Shown: piece by piece, positions 1 to 8,716 of the stretch | Numbering within the stretch: position 1 is the stretch's first letter | Layout: each line of letters starts with the position of its first letter | From: Bacillota bacterium | Lineage (GTDB): Bacteria; Bacillota; UBA4882; UBA8346 | Assembly: GCA_023392595.1 (NCBI GenBank) | Contig: JAEVYU010000047.1 | Coordinates: 1 to 64,000 of the forward strand | Reading direction: 5' to 3' | Length of the DNA stretch: 64,000 nucleotides | Position numbers and translations under genes: made by a program | Notes under the pieces: model-generated | Database searches by the model: none | What the model saw: only the letters and a program-made list of their open reading frames with translations | Told to the model about the DNA's origin: nothing

Positions 1-48
1 TCCAGTTACAAGGGTATTATTTTTGGGATGGCGCCTGCAATGGCCTCT

Positions 49-90
49 TTGCAATTATGGGGATTTTTCGTTGCAAAAATGGGGATTTTT
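49..90. repeat. two tandem 20-bp repeats, possible IS terminal repeats
   Basis: TTGCAATTATGGGGATTTTT (49-68) and TTGCAAAAATGGGGATTTTT (71-90) differ at two positions, are spaced 22 bp apart, and are followed by a partial third TTGCAA (93-98). Serial terminal repeats of this kind are known from IS21-family ends, where the transposase binds several sites. No istA or istB coding sequence lies inside the window, so the assignment is only a suggestion. Confidence 0.4.
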
Positions 91-254
91 ATTTGCAACT
101 TTGCCCTTTTCTATTATGCAATAAACACCTGCCGGGGGTGCATGTTAAGTGAACGAGAAAAAAGCCAGCCGGTAAACGGTTAGCTGTCAATTCAAGAAAA
201 TAAAGGAACCTGCAATGATCTTATCTCCGGCTACCGCACCACGTTACGTGGATA

Positions 255-359
255 CCTGCAACCTTTCGGCTACAAACACCCATTACACGTACTACGATAA
301 CCTTTGACTGACTGCCATCGAAACTTGGGGATCTGCCTGCAACCTCTCGGCTGCAAACA
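255..359. repeat. degenerate repeat unit, two clear copies
   Basis: CCTGCAACCTTTCGGCTACAAACA-type sequence at 255-278 recurs at 336-359 with few changes, 81 bp apart. A second motif, an ATGACAATCTG core followed by GCTCGACC, recurs in diverged form near 294, 374, 457 and 565. The arrangement resembles a decayed tandem repeat of about 80 bp rather than coding sequence. Confidence 0.45.
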
Positions 360-695
360 AACCCTTTCGCTCCTATGACAATCTGGGCTCGACCGCCAGC
401 GATAAGTTTCCCTACCACGACGATTTACTCAACCGCCGTAATAAGTTGGCCCACCGATGACAATCTGCGCTCAGACCAATATGGATTCCTAAGGACGCAC
501 CTTTGAACCCATATTGATCAGTTGCTCGACTGATAATGACCCTCAGGTCTTGAAGACGGGGCCAATAGCAATCTGTGCCTCGACCACTGCAAATCCCTGA
601 GTATAGAATGGTTTGTGGAGAGTATTTTTAATCCTGGGAATTGTTCCCCATTTTGATTTCGTAAAAAAGAGTTATAAAAATTATTATTTTAGCCA

Positions 696-1337
696 CTAAG
701 CGGAGGGTGGTGGAAGCATAGGGGGGTCCCTTTCTACCGCTCCCTTAAATTCCCTTAGTAAATTCTTTATTTGTAATTGATATCTACCGTTGCCATTTAT
801 TTTAGTTAAAGAATCAATTAATTTTTCAAATTCAGGTTTACATTCTTCTAATCGTAGACTTTTTTTATTTAATTTAGGTAAACAGTCTTCTACTATTAGC
901 CGAAGTACTTTTTGAAGATTTAATTCATCGTTCCCATTTATATAATTAGAAGCAGCAGTAATATAGTTGGACAAAGCCAAACCGTAAAAATTTCCGTCTA
1001 AAGCGTTACTTCCTTGAATATGGAATATACCTGCGCTTGCACATGCAGCTTCTATCTCGATCTTTGAAATTATTTCATCATATTTCTTTTTTTGGTTTTC
1101 CTCATAGACGTGAAATTTTTCTTCAAATTCTTTATATAAATCCTTTCTGAGCACGTCCTTAAGTCGGTCTTCTTTAATCTTAAATACCCATTGCTGAATT
1201 AATTGAAGAAGAAGGGGCCAAATAAAACCAATAACACCTAATAAAATAAACCCCCATAAAGTAAGCTTGTCCCATGCATTTTTATAAAAAGCATCTACCT
1301 TTCCTAACAATTGCAAAGGATCGATATTTGGATTCAA
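696..1337 (-). CDS. membrane-anchored hypothetical protein
   Basis: A 213-residue protein I do not recognise. It starts at TTG (1337) behind a good AGGAGAGGG ribosome binding site. One hydrophobic helix is visible at about residues 27-49, followed by a charged, probably coiled-coil stretch (about 55-95) and a soluble helical C-terminal part. The layout, an N-terminal anchor with a cytoplasmic helical domain, is common among AT-rich cargo genes of prophages. It is visibly more AT-rich than the phage structural genes. No function can be assigned. Confidence 0.6.
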   Translation of the reverse strand: MNPNIDPLQLLGKVDAFYKNAWDKLTLWGFILLGVIGFIWPLLLQLIQQWVFKIKEDRLKDVLRKDLYKEFEEKFHVYEENQKKKYDEIISKIEIEAACASAGIFHIQGSNALDGNFYGLALSNYITAASNYINGNDELNLQKVLRLIVEDCLPKLNKKSLRLEECKPEFEKLIDSLTKINGNGRYQLQIKNLLREFKGAVERDPPMLPPPSA

Positions 1338-1556
1338 TATAAACCCTCTCCTTTCAAGATTTCGTTTATTCTAAAAATCATAATTCCAATATTAAACCCA
1401 ACATAAGATTATGTAATTATTGACCAAGAAATTAAAACGGCCTAGTTCGGACGGTTTACTTTTTTGGCCTTAATCAAGTTCAGATAAAGTTGAATTATGT
1501 TCTAATAAAGGCTAATTTCGATATTAATTCAATTATTTCTCTGGGAATTCTATTCC

Positions 1557-1961
1557 TCACTCCGGCGGCCCACATACACTACACGGCGTATACCCCATTT
1601 TCTTCGCGTCACTCAATTTTACCGGTATGCAACTCCTCGCTAAATACCGGCAACCTGCCCGATGATATTTTGCTCCGGTCCTGGTGATATAAACGGTCAC
1701 ATCGGCAATAGGGACAAGTTGAGTCTCCCGATCGGCACCACTGGATAAAACTGAAACTGATTGCTCTCGTTCCGGTAATCCGGAGCCGATCATGGTGTGA
1801 GAATGGGAAAGAACACTTATTTGGCTATCATTCAAAACGATAGCGGTGGAGCGGGGCGGGGCAGCGTTGGTCTGGCCGGTTATGCCGGTGCAAATCATGG
1901 TGGAGAACAGTAGCACAACGGCCAAAATGAGTATCGAATACCGAGTACTTATTTTGGACAT
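1557..1961 (-). CDS. exported protein with C-terminal Cys/His motif
   Basis: A 134-residue protein starting at ATG 1961 after AAAGGAGG. The N-terminus is a typical signal peptide (about residues 8-34, ending in an Ala-rich segment). The last 45 residues contain YHRAGCRYLARS followed by CSVCG, a His/Cys arrangement seen at the C-termini of many exported bacterial proteins and nucleases (Ada-like or excalibur-like metal-binding tails). The middle is low complexity. A surface or periplasmic metal-binding protein is plausible; the nuclease domain that such motifs often accompany is absent. Overlapping frames on the plus strand are shadows. Confidence 0.65.
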   Translation of the reverse strand: MSKISTRYSILILAVVLLFSTMICTGITGQTNAAPPRSTAIVLNDSQISVLSHSHTMIGSGLPEREQSVSVLSSGADRETQLVPIADVTVYITRTGAKYHRAGCRYLARSCIPVKLSDAKKMGYTPCSVCGPPE

Positions 1962-2032
1962 TGGGATGGCCTCCTTTATTTAATATTTGACGTAATGATT
2001 TGATAAAAAATAATTTTCCAAATGAATGAGTT

Positions 2033-2611
2033 TTACGATACGTCATAAGTTTTATGCCAGGTCCAACTTTTACCATCTGCAAGAACTAGTCTGAGAAAAA
2101 TTCGAATCACTTTAATTTCTGGTGAAATGCTTATTACATCGTTTATGGCTGACCAAGATTTTGGTTCGATGGGAAAACCTTGGATTTTCCGTTTATGTAT
2201 GATCTTGTATTTTATTTTTTCACAAGAGAGATAAACTGCTTCTATACATAAATATTGAGTGAATGGCAAAATGAGTACTGTTCCGGTATTTATAATATCA
2301 AATCGATAAACTAATAACCCTTGATTTTTGTTTTCAAGTTTATCTTTGGGAATCAAGTGTACAGAGTCGTCAACTTTAATTTGACTAAAATCCACTCTAC
2401 TAACATAGTATCTATTAAGTGCCCATAAAGAACCGATAAGAATAGCAATTACCTTGAATGTTAGATCTACAATTTTACTTAATTTATCAATGCTTATATT
2501 TCCGAATTTATCCATTAAAAACACTGATCCAACTGTGACTACTATTAATAGAATAGCAGTAAGAAAAAAATATTTAGTAACGATAGTTTCAATAAAACGA
2601 TTGTATTTCAT
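2033..2611 (-). CDS. two-TM membrane protein, unknown
   Basis: A 192-residue AT-rich protein starting at ATG 2611. Two hydrophobic helices lie at about residues 14-34 and 45-66, followed by a soluble, beta-rich domain of about 120 residues with charged and aromatic residues (IEPKSWSAIND and RLVLADGKSWTWHKTYDVS). I do not recognise a family. Its position just outside the direct repeat that bounds the 6 kb cassette suggests it is an independent cargo gene of the prophage. A short hairpin-free gap separates it from the cassette. Confidence 0.6.
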   Translation of the reverse strand: MKYNRFIETIVTKYFFLTAILLIVVTVGSVFLMDKFGNISIDKLSKIVDLTFKVIAILIGSLWALNRYYVSRVDFSQIKVDDSVHLIPKDKLENKNQGLLVYRFDIINTGTVLILPFTQYLCIEAVYLSCEKIKYKIIHKRKIQGFPIEPKSWSAINDVISISPEIKVIRIFLRLVLADGKSWTWHKTYDVS

Positions 2612-2682
2612 TACTTAATTCGCCTTTTAATGCAGATTTTTTGCCTGTCCAATATATGGTGTATTTTCAATAACCCCCAAAT

Positions 2683-2709
2683 TTCGACAAGCCCCTAATA
2701 AACAAGAAA
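2683..2709. repeat. left copy of 27-bp direct repeat bounding the cassette
   Basis: Starts TTCGACAAG and ends AACAAGAAA. The same sequence with a single substitution (G to A at the ninth base) is found at 8869-8895. The two copies enclose the methyltransferase, Vsr and GHKL cassette with no other gene outside it, so they look like the boundaries of an inserted or exchanged segment. Confidence 0.75.
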
Positions 2710-2731
2710 CCACGGGAGGGTGTCTGAATTG

Positions 2732-3835
2732 TTATTCTTCTTTGGTACAAGCTGCCTCATCATGACCATAATTAGTGTTACTTTTTTCTTTTAGATCTTT
2801 TAGGATTTCTTTAACTTTATTATCTGGTAAACTGATTTCCCCAGGCACCCAATTTTTGTTTTTCTTATGTCTATTTGATATTTCTTCTGCCAAAATTATA
2901 CGATCTTTCTCAATTGAAATCCGAGCGTTTTTGGGTTTGTTATTAGTTTCATTTTTCTTTATCATTTTTGTCATTATTTCAATCCCTTCCATTAACAATT
3001 TTGGATTAACGAGATCGCCTCTATGGCAAACTGAGTTAGGTAAAATATATTTCATTTTATGTTCAATATTTAGTGATATTCGATAATCTTCAGCTAAGCT
3101 CTCCTTTAATAGTTCTATTTGTATAGAAGGTTCTAATCCTCCAAATTTGGGAAATCGCTTATCAACATTGGTAAGGTATCCCGTTTCATAAAACCATTGA
3201 TAAATTTGTTCCTGTAATAAAGAAGTATCTTTCTTATCAAAATCAAGGATTTTGAATTGCTCCCAATGAAGAATATGCCCGTATTCGTGTAAAAAAGATT
3301 GGGCACATCGTTCAAATAGGTTGAGCTCTTGTAAGTTAATAATTAGGTTGTTTTGTTCATCTGGTTCCATTAGCCCATGAATTAAGACTAAGTCTTTTGC
3401 GACTTTTAAGTATGTTTCTTTTTCGGCTTCGATTCTAAATCCTGTATTATCAGGAAAAATTAATATCCAGACATCATTGTTTATCATTAGCATAGATGCC
3501 GTTTCCGGAGAACGAGAACCTCTCTTTTTATATCGAAAATTCATATTTAGAGCTTTGGCTGTATTAATCCCAGCCCCTCTTCTAATTGCTATTTTGTATC
3601 CGCCAATAAATTCAGTCTCTGATCGTTTAGGAATGCTATAATCAACTTCTGTTGTTTCATCAATTAATGAAGTGATTACACGGGCAATTTCTTTGATTCT
3701 CTTTTCCTGTTTCGCATTAAAATGAAACTCTTCATTGATAAGCACAGATATGTCATCTATTGACTCCAAATTGTTTTCCAACTCATTCATGTCGAATATT
3801 GGGATGTAGGTAATATTCAAATTTACAGCTTGCAT
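2732..3835 (-). CDS. HExxH putative metallopeptidase
   Basis: About 367 residues. The frame opens at GTG 3844, but ATG 3835 lies about 8 bases after GGAG and is the better start. The zinc-peptidase signature HEYGH sits near residue 190, and a likely third ligand follows in ESLAED about 75 residues later, the spacing and sequence type of gluzincin or anthrax-lethal-factor-like peptidases. There is no signal peptide, so it should act in the cytoplasm. It is the last minus-strand gene of the cassette, downstream of the HNH and Vsr genes. A role as a protease effector in defence is inference; the family itself is not identified. Confidence 0.6.
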   Translation of the reverse strand: MQAVNLNITYIPIFDMNELENNLESIDDISVLINEEFHFNAKQEKRIKEIARVITSLIDETTEVDYSIPKRSETEFIGGYKIAIRRGAGINTAKALNMNFRYKKRGSRSPETASMLMINNDVWILIFPDNTGFRIEAEKETYLKVAKDLVLIHGLMEPDEQNNLIINLQELNLFERCAQSFLHEYGHILHWEQFKILDFDKKDTSLLQEQIYQWFYETGYLTNVDKRFPKFGGLEPSIQIELLKESLAEDYRISLNIEHKMKYILPNSVCHRGDLVNPKLLMEGIEIMTKMIKKNETNNKPKNARISIEKDRIILAEEISNRHKKNKNWVPGEISLPDNKVKEILKDLKEKSNTNYGHDEAACTKEE

Positions 3836-3919
3836 AATAATCACTCCAAATCCAAAATAGTTTCTAATATTTTTTTTAGTGAAAACAACTTATTAAGTTG
3901 GGATTAAACTGCGTTTTTG

Positions 3920-4615
3920 TTATCTCCATATTACTTCACATGCAAGATATTCACTTAAAACCATACGAACTATGATTTGGCCGGAATATGACACTAAATA
4001 TTTATATCTACCTTGTTGAATAACTTCCCAACTACTTGAATTAATAATTTGATTATCGGTAACAAATAATTGACAAAATTTTCGGCTGCCTATTTCAGGA
4101 TAGCCACTTTCTACGAGCGGTGTATTGAACAATTCAAATTGCTCTTTTGTCATATAAAGAATAGGCATAAAATTAAGATGCTCCGGTTCATCTAACTGCG
4201 GTTCATTTAATTCATATGCGGCATGGCCGCGAGCAAGTTTTAAGACAATATTTCTTATCCTCTGTTCTTCTGGGAACCATAAAAGATTACCATCGCTATT
4301 TGTAATTTGGCTTGTTAATATTCGGGCGGAAAGAGTGGGGTTTCTTTCTAAAATCCTTCTAATTTTCACTCGTTGAATTGAACTCGGATCCGTTGAACCA
4401 GTGATCACGCACTCAATGAAACATGCTAAATATAATTCGTCTTTTGAAAAGTCGTTGTTGCATTTTTTACAAGCAGGAACAACCGGTAAATCATTTGGAT
4501 AGGGTTCATCAAGCAAGACTTTTGAAGGAACATGATCCCGAGTTGTGGGTTTGTCCCCGCAATAGACACAATATCCCAATAAACGTTCATCTATAAAAAG
4601 TTTTTTTGGATCCAT
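3920..4615 (-). CDS. HNH-type nuclease-like protein
   Basis: 231 residues from ATG 4615, which follows AAAGG; an in-frame TTG at 4627 is an alternative. The N-terminus carries a treble-clef signature: CVYCG, then a TRDHVPS segment, then CKKCNNDFSKDE, matching the two metal-binding CxxC knuckles and the DH...N pattern of HNH endonucleases. The remaining 150 residues are unfamiliar and may recognise DNA or a partner. It lies 22-23 bases downstream of vsr on the same strand, so both are probably one transcript. It could supply the cutting activity that the methyltransferase would otherwise lack. Confidence 0.65.
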   Translation of the reverse strand: MDPKKLFIDERLLGYCVYCGDKPTTRDHVPSKVLLDEPYPNDLPVVPACKKCNNDFSKDELYLACFIECVITGSTDPSSIQRVKIRRILERNPTLSARILTSQITNSDGNLLWFPEEQRIRNIVLKLARGHAAYELNEPQLDEPEHLNFMPILYMTKEQFELFNTPLVESGYPEIGSRKFCQLFVTDNQIINSSSWEVIQQGRYKYLVSYSGQIIVRMVLSEYLACEVIWR

Positions 4616-4637
4616 TTTACCTTTCAAAAAGAACTAC

Positions 4638-5051
4638 TTATTTATCCTTATTCATTTTACCCTTAATACTAAGAATAACTTCATCTATGTTCTTTTGTAT
4701 ATCGTGTTCCCAAAATCTGACTACTCGCCATCCCATTTCGGATAGTTGTTGATTTACTTTTTTATCTCTATTTTGGTTCCTCTCAAGTTTTGCTTTCCAG
4801 AATTCAATATTATCCTTGGGGAGCGCATAACATTTAGGGCAACCATGCCAAAAGCAGCCATCAACAAAAATTGCTATTTTTGCTCTTATAAAAACAATGT
4901 CTGGCGAACCGGGTAATTTCATATTGATTCTGTAACCACGAATTCCTGATTTGTAAAGAGCTTTTCGCAATTTTATTTCAGGAGTTGTATTTTTTGATTT
5001 TACTTTTGACATTATTTCAGATCTTTTGTCTTTGTCGAAAATATCTGCCAT
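4638..5051 (-). CDS. vsr: very short patch repair endonuclease Vsr
   Basis: A 137-residue protein of the normal Vsr length. It shows the conserved N-terminal SxxMSKVKSKNTTPE segment, the catalytic GSPDIVF aspartate, the IFVDGCFWHGCP block with its two histidines and zinc-binding cysteines, and the C-terminal WRVVRFWEHDI. Vsr nicks 5' of the T in T:G mismatches arising from deamination of 5-methylcytosine and so limits mutation at Dcm sites. It is transcribed divergently from the adjacent methyltransferase, a classic dcm-vsr pairing. Start at ATG 5051. Confidence 0.93.
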   Translation of the reverse strand: MADIFDKDKRSEIMSKVKSKNTTPEIKLRKALYKSGIRGYRINMKLPGSPDIVFIRAKIAIFVDGCFWHGCPKCYALPKDNIEFWKAKLERNQNRDKKVNQQLSEMGWRVVRFWEHDIQKNIDEVILSIKGKMNKDK

Positions 5052-5172
5052 TATCCTGCACTCCCGATACTTATAAAATTGCTTAACTAAACATAAAAAG
5101 AAACCATTTCCCCGGTCGACAAATTTTTATTATAATGTTATTATTAACTAAGAATATAATGGGAGTTTTATT
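5052..5172. promoter_or_regulatory. divergent vsr/dcm intergenic region
   Basis: This 121-bp AT-rich gap separates the divergent vsr and methyltransferase genes. TATAAT occurs at 5131-5136 and again at 5155-5160 on the plus strand; the first leaves a leader of about 36 bases before the methyltransferase ATG and is the more likely -10 box, though no good -35 is visible. GGGAG at 5161-5165 is the ribosome binding site. No clear operator palindrome was seen. Confidence 0.4.
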
Positions 5173-6318
5173 ATGAAAATTAATTCTAACCCGCTAGTTA
5201 TAGACCTATTTGCAGGTGCCGGAGGACTCAGTCTCGGTGCTTCCAGAGCGGGTTTTGAAGTTTCCTGTGCAGTGGAAATCGATAAATTTGCTCTTGAAAC
5301 ACACGCAACCAATTTTCCGAAATCAATGCATTTGCCCTTAGATATATCCACTCTTGATGGTAAAGCCTTATTAAGTAGCGTCAACCTTAAAAAAGGGAAA
5401 ATTGATGGCTTAATTGGCGGTCCGCCATGTCAAGGTTTCAGTGTAATAGGTCGCAGAAGCCCAACAGATTTGAGGAATAACCTCTTCGTCAATTTCTTTA
5501 GATTGGTTAAAGAAATCCGTCCGCGATTTTTTCTTGCTGAAAATGTCCCGGGCATACTGAATTCACGATATGATGAACTCAGACAAGATGCGTTTTCTCT
5601 TATTCAAAATGATTATGAATTGTTATCTCCATTAATTATTCCAGCAAATGAATACGGAGCACCTACAACTAGGACAAGGGTCTTTTTTATAGGATATGAT
5701 CCAAAACGATATCCCAAAAGTCTTCAACTGGAAGATTTTCGAGAATTAATTGTTTCTGATGAAGAAAGGATTCGTGTACAACGTGCTTTATATGGATTGC
5801 CAATAAATATTGACTCAAAGCTTTTTAAACCGGAGTCGGCTAAGTTAGAAATAAATTTTATGGATTATGCAGTAAAAGATTCTTTTGAAGAACTCATTTC
5901 TGGAAAGATTCCTAGAGAGGTTGGCGCTCCAAATGCAATTCGCGATTATCTTGAATTCCAAAAAATATCAGGATGCCTTCCGACAATTCATGCTCCTGAA
6001 ATTAGAGAGCGGTACAGAAAATTAAAATATGGACAAGAAGATCCTGTTTCTCGGTCTGTCAAACTTGATCCGAACGGATTTTGCCCTACCCTTCGTGCGG
6101 GTACGGGTCCGGAAAAAGGAAGTTTTCAAGCTGTAAGACCAATTCATTATTCTGAGCCAAGGGTTATTTCTCCACGAGAAGCAGCAAGGCTCCAAGGTTT
6201 TCCGGATTGGTTTGTTTTCCATAATACAAAATGGCATAGTTTTAGACAGATTGGGAATAGTGTCAGTCCTATTGTAGCCGAAAAGTTATTACATGTAATA
6301 GTTCAAAAAATGACTTGA
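5173..6318 (+). CDS. dcm: DNA (cytosine-5) methyltransferase
   Basis: 381 residues with the C5-cytosine methyltransferase motifs in order: motif I DLFAGAGGLSLG (about 11-22, AdoMet binding), motif IV GGPPCQGFSVIG with the catalytic Cys near residue 86, motif VI FLAENVPG near 120, motif VIII TTRTRVFFIG, and motifs IX-X with RLQGFPDWF and RQIGNSVSP. The target recognition region lies between VIII and IX. It methylates cytosine at C5 in a short site that cannot be read from sequence. Its 3' end overlaps the convergent gene at 6303 by 16 bases. The partner vsr handles deamination damage at its sites. Confidence 0.93.
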   Translation: MKINSNPLVIDLFAGAGGLSLGASRAGFEVSCAVEIDKFALETHATNFPKSMHLPLDISTLDGKALLSSVNLKKGKIDGLIGGPPCQGFSVIGRRSPTDLRNNLFVNFFRLVKEIRPRFFLAENVPGILNSRYDELRQDAFSLIQNDYELLSPLIIPANEYGAPTTRTRVFFIGYDPKRYPKSLQLEDFRELIVSDEERIRVQRALYGLPINIDSKLFKPESAKLEINFMDYAVKDSFEELISGKIPREVGAPNAIRDYLEFQKISGCLPTIHAPEIRERYRKLKYGQEDPVSRSVKLDPNGFCPTLRAGTGPEKGSFQAVRPIHYSEPRVISPREAARLQGFPDWFVFHNTKWHSFRQIGNSVSPIVAEKLLHVIVQKMT

Positions 6319-7283
6319 TGATAATTGGGATAGTATCTGTAATATTTTTTGTAATTGTCAATTGCTTCTTTCGGATCGCTTGTACCATCAAACGAATAAT
6401 TGAAAATTGTACATATTTCTTGTAATTCTTTTCCTGGTAAGCAAGCATTTAGATAAATTCGTTCCTTGGCGGTAAGAGGTGGTATCGCAATTCTATGACA
6501 TAATCCCCATGAATTATTTATAAAATCCCAACCATTTAAAGCCTCTAATATTTCTTTTGTTTGCTGTGTATTGTTTTCGGTAACTATTCCAGTAAAAGTA
6601 AGCATCTGTTGGCCATCCGCATATTCAAAAGATGTAAGAGGCAATAATTTTTTTCTTTGACCGCTAGGATAATATCGATATATTGCATTTTTCAAAGCAT
6701 AAAGCAATGTTTGCGGATACTTATCATACTCAATGCTAGAGTAGTCAGTTTGAGCCGGTAAATAATCACCAATTTGTTTTAAAAGCGATTCAAGTCTTTG
6801 TTGATGAAACACTTCAACATTTCTTTCTTTCTTGTCTCCTCCTAAATTGCTTGGGTGAGCATTTAATGTTATTTTGATAATATCTTTAGTATTGAGTTTT
6901 CCAATCAATAAACAAAACTCGTCAATTTGACCACGAAGGTTATTTGGATCAGCATAATCTAACCAAAAGATCGTTGGTTTATTTGCTTCAAATTCCGATA
7001 TATATCGATTACTTGTCATCTCTAAAGGATTTATGCATTCGAACGGGCAATTGAAAAGTTGCCTTTTATATACAGAACTATCGGCCTCTAATGAAACCAT
7101 GTCATTTATTCCTAATTGTCTGTGAATCAGCTTAAAATCATCAAAAGCCCAGGAGCCGAATCCAACATACCTGTATGAGGGAATAGAGCAAACTCTATTT
7201 AATCTCATCAATAAATCAATAAATAAAAACCTGTCGATTGCCTTATTTGGGCGTAGGTGATAATAAATAGATGATTGACTCAT
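6303..7283 (-). CDS. Rossmann-like protein coupled to GHKL ATPase
   Basis: 326 residues from ATG 7283, whose ATGA overlap with the stop of the upstream GHKL gene implies translational coupling; the frame also opens at 7325. I do not recognise a named family. The N-terminal half looks like a nucleotide- or AdoMet-binding Rossmann fold: YVGFGSWAFDD (glycine-rich motif I), MVSLEAD (acidic end of strand 2) and IFWLDYADP (strand 4), roughly residues 40-125. The C-terminal half has conserved-looking aromatic segments but no motif I can name. A methyltransferase-like or sensor role alongside the ATPase is inference. Confidence 0.55.
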   Translation of the reverse strand: MSQSSIYYHLRPNKAIDRFLFIDLLMRLNRVCSIPSYRYVGFGSWAFDDFKLIHRQLGINDMVSLEADSSVYKRQLFNCPFECINPLEMTSNRYISEFEANKPTIFWLDYADPNNLRGQIDEFCLLIGKLNTKDIIKITLNAHPSNLGGDKKERNVEVFHQQRLESLLKQIGDYLPAQTDYSSIEYDKYPQTLLYALKNAIYRYYPSGQRKKLLPLTSFEYADGQQMLTFTGIVTENNTQQTKEILEALNGWDFINNSWGLCHRIAIPPLTAKERIYLNACLPGKELQEICTIFNYSFDGTSDPKEAIDNYKKYYRYYPNYHQVIF

Positions 7284-8716
7284 TTTCGCTTCCCCCGAGC
7301 TTCCTTGTAAATTTTGTCGAAGCATTGTTCACCAACTTCGCTTGGCTTAATGCTAGGACGAGGTTCGCCATAAAGATAAAAAGTTACCTCATTAATTTCT
7401 TCGGGAGGTTTTGAAAAACGAATAATCTGTTCTTTCCTTTCCGAAATTGGTTCCGGTAACTTTGGTGTGAAATAATATCCTCCTTCTCTTGGGGTAAAAT
7501 GGATATTTAAATTCTTGGAGATGTTTTCATGAGGTTGAAGTAAATCCTTTAAATCAACGCTTTGTGACTTCTCAGATACTTCGCGTTCCTGATTCTCCAA
7601 CCCTTTCCATTTGTTTGTATAATCTGTAAATATTTTCAATCCATCTCGCATTTTATTTTTAATTTCTGAATATATAGGGGAGGAGAGATCAATACCACGT
7701 TTAGTGGTAGTCATTGGCAATTTAATGGGATTATTACTCCTAAATACCACTACACCGCGTATTCCGATAAACTGTGTGTGGTATCTCGGGACATTTGCCT
7801 CCCCCCAACCAGTTTGATAATCCTTATTATTGTATAGAACTACCCTATCATTACAGAGAATAGTCCAACCAGCATCAAGAGAACTTCTTCGCCCTTCATT
7901 TTCTTTTTCAATATCTTCTTCCGAAATCATTGGATTGTAAAAGCCGAGCGCAATTTTAACGTCTACACCTTCAATAACTGTTTGATATAAATATGGTGAC
8001 ATTCGTCGTTCGGCTTGTTGGTTTGAAAATAAAAGTTTTACTGAATTTGGTTTAACTATTTCATCGTTGACAAATATTCCAAATCCCTTTTCAATTATAA
8101 AACTGTAATGGTACTTAATTTGACCTATTAAGCTATCAATAAATGAAGATAACCCATCTTCTTCCCATTGTTTTGCCACGTCCGGAACAATCTTTTCAAT
8201 ATGAATGCTTGTTCCATTTTCTTCGAGTTGAGTCTCCATTTCTTCAATGGGAAAATCCCACTCTAAATCTCCTTGATTGGCCCAATCTTCTGGAATATGC
8301 ACGCAAAAACTCTTATTATGAGTCTTTGAATATACTGTCGCTTCTAAACCCATTTTGAAAATAGCCCTTTTCATTCCGATTCCATATATTCCCACGGTTG
8401 GTAGGGTATCATCTGTTTTATTCTTAGGCTTTCCCATTCTAAATGCATAATCAATAGCTTTATCATAGGGTATACCTCCACAATTGTCAGTAATCGTGAA
8501 GGAATTTTGGGTAATATTAATTTTTGCCCAAAAACCGTTATAATATTGAAAATCGCCTTCTTGAGGGGGTTTATCCTTTGATCGCATAACTCCATCAAGG
8601 CAATTATCTAATAAATCGAGGATAGCATCGTTAAGCTCTATGTCACGAGTTAGCATACTAATAAAGAATTCCTTAGTTGGTAATCCTGGGACTTTCCCTT
8701 CTGCCAATTGGATCAT
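7280..8716 (-). CDS. GHKL ATPase, MutL/MORC-like
   Basis: 478 residues. The Bergerat ATP-binding fold is clear: motif I LDLLDNCLDG (about 33-42, with Asp where MutL has the catalytic Glu), motif II TDNCGGIP (Asp77), and motif III VGIYGIGMKRA (108-118). A second, S5-like domain probably follows (about 200-370). GHKL ATPases of this kind (paraMORCs and MutL relatives) are known to occur in restriction-modification neighbourhoods, where they clamp or remodel DNA. ATG 8716 directly abuts AGGAG, so TTG 8707 is an alternative start. A TATAAT -10 lies at 8736-8731 on the minus strand. It is coupled to the Rossmann-like gene downstream. Confidence 0.75.
   Translation of the reverse strand: MIQLAEGKVPGLPTKEFFISMLTRDIELNDAILDLLDNCLDGVMRSKDKPPQEGDFQYYNGFWAKINITQNSFTITDNCGGIPYDKAIDYAFRMGKPKNKTDDTLPTVGIYGIGMKRAIFKMGLEATVYSKTHNKSFCVHIPEDWANQGDLEWDFPIEEMETQLEENGTSIHIEKIVPDVAKQWEEDGLSSFIDSLIGQIKYHYSFIIEKGFGIFVNDEIVKPNSVKLLFSNQQAERRMSPYLYQTVIEGVDVKIALGFYNPMISEEDIEKENEGRRSSLDAGWTILCNDRVVLYNNKDYQTGWGEANVPRYHTQFIGIRGVVVFRSNNPIKLPMTTTKRGIDLSSPIYSEIKNKMRDGLKIFTDYTNKWKGLENQEREVSEKSQSVDLKDLLQPHENISKNLNIHFTPREGGYYFTPKLPEPISERKEQIIRFSKPPEEINEVTFYLYGEPRPSIKPSEVGEQCFDKIYKEARGKRK

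Larger units (their letters stand above)
1..695. other. non-coding left edge with decayed repeats
   Basis: No convincing gene is visible on either strand; the open frames here are short, lack ribosome binding sites and show no recognisable protein. What is visible is repetitive DNA: two copies of a TTGCAA/ATGGGGATTTTT motif at 49-90, and a degenerate repeat of roughly 80 bp between about 209 and 590. It could be the decayed end of an insertion sequence or of a repeat-rich intergenic region. No intact tRNA is present, so this is not the left attachment site. Confidence 0.5.

Noticed and set aside
221..418. A minus-strand frame of 65 codons in the left repeat region
   Set aside because: It has no ribosome binding site, and the repetitive sequence explains its apparent amino-acid repeats.
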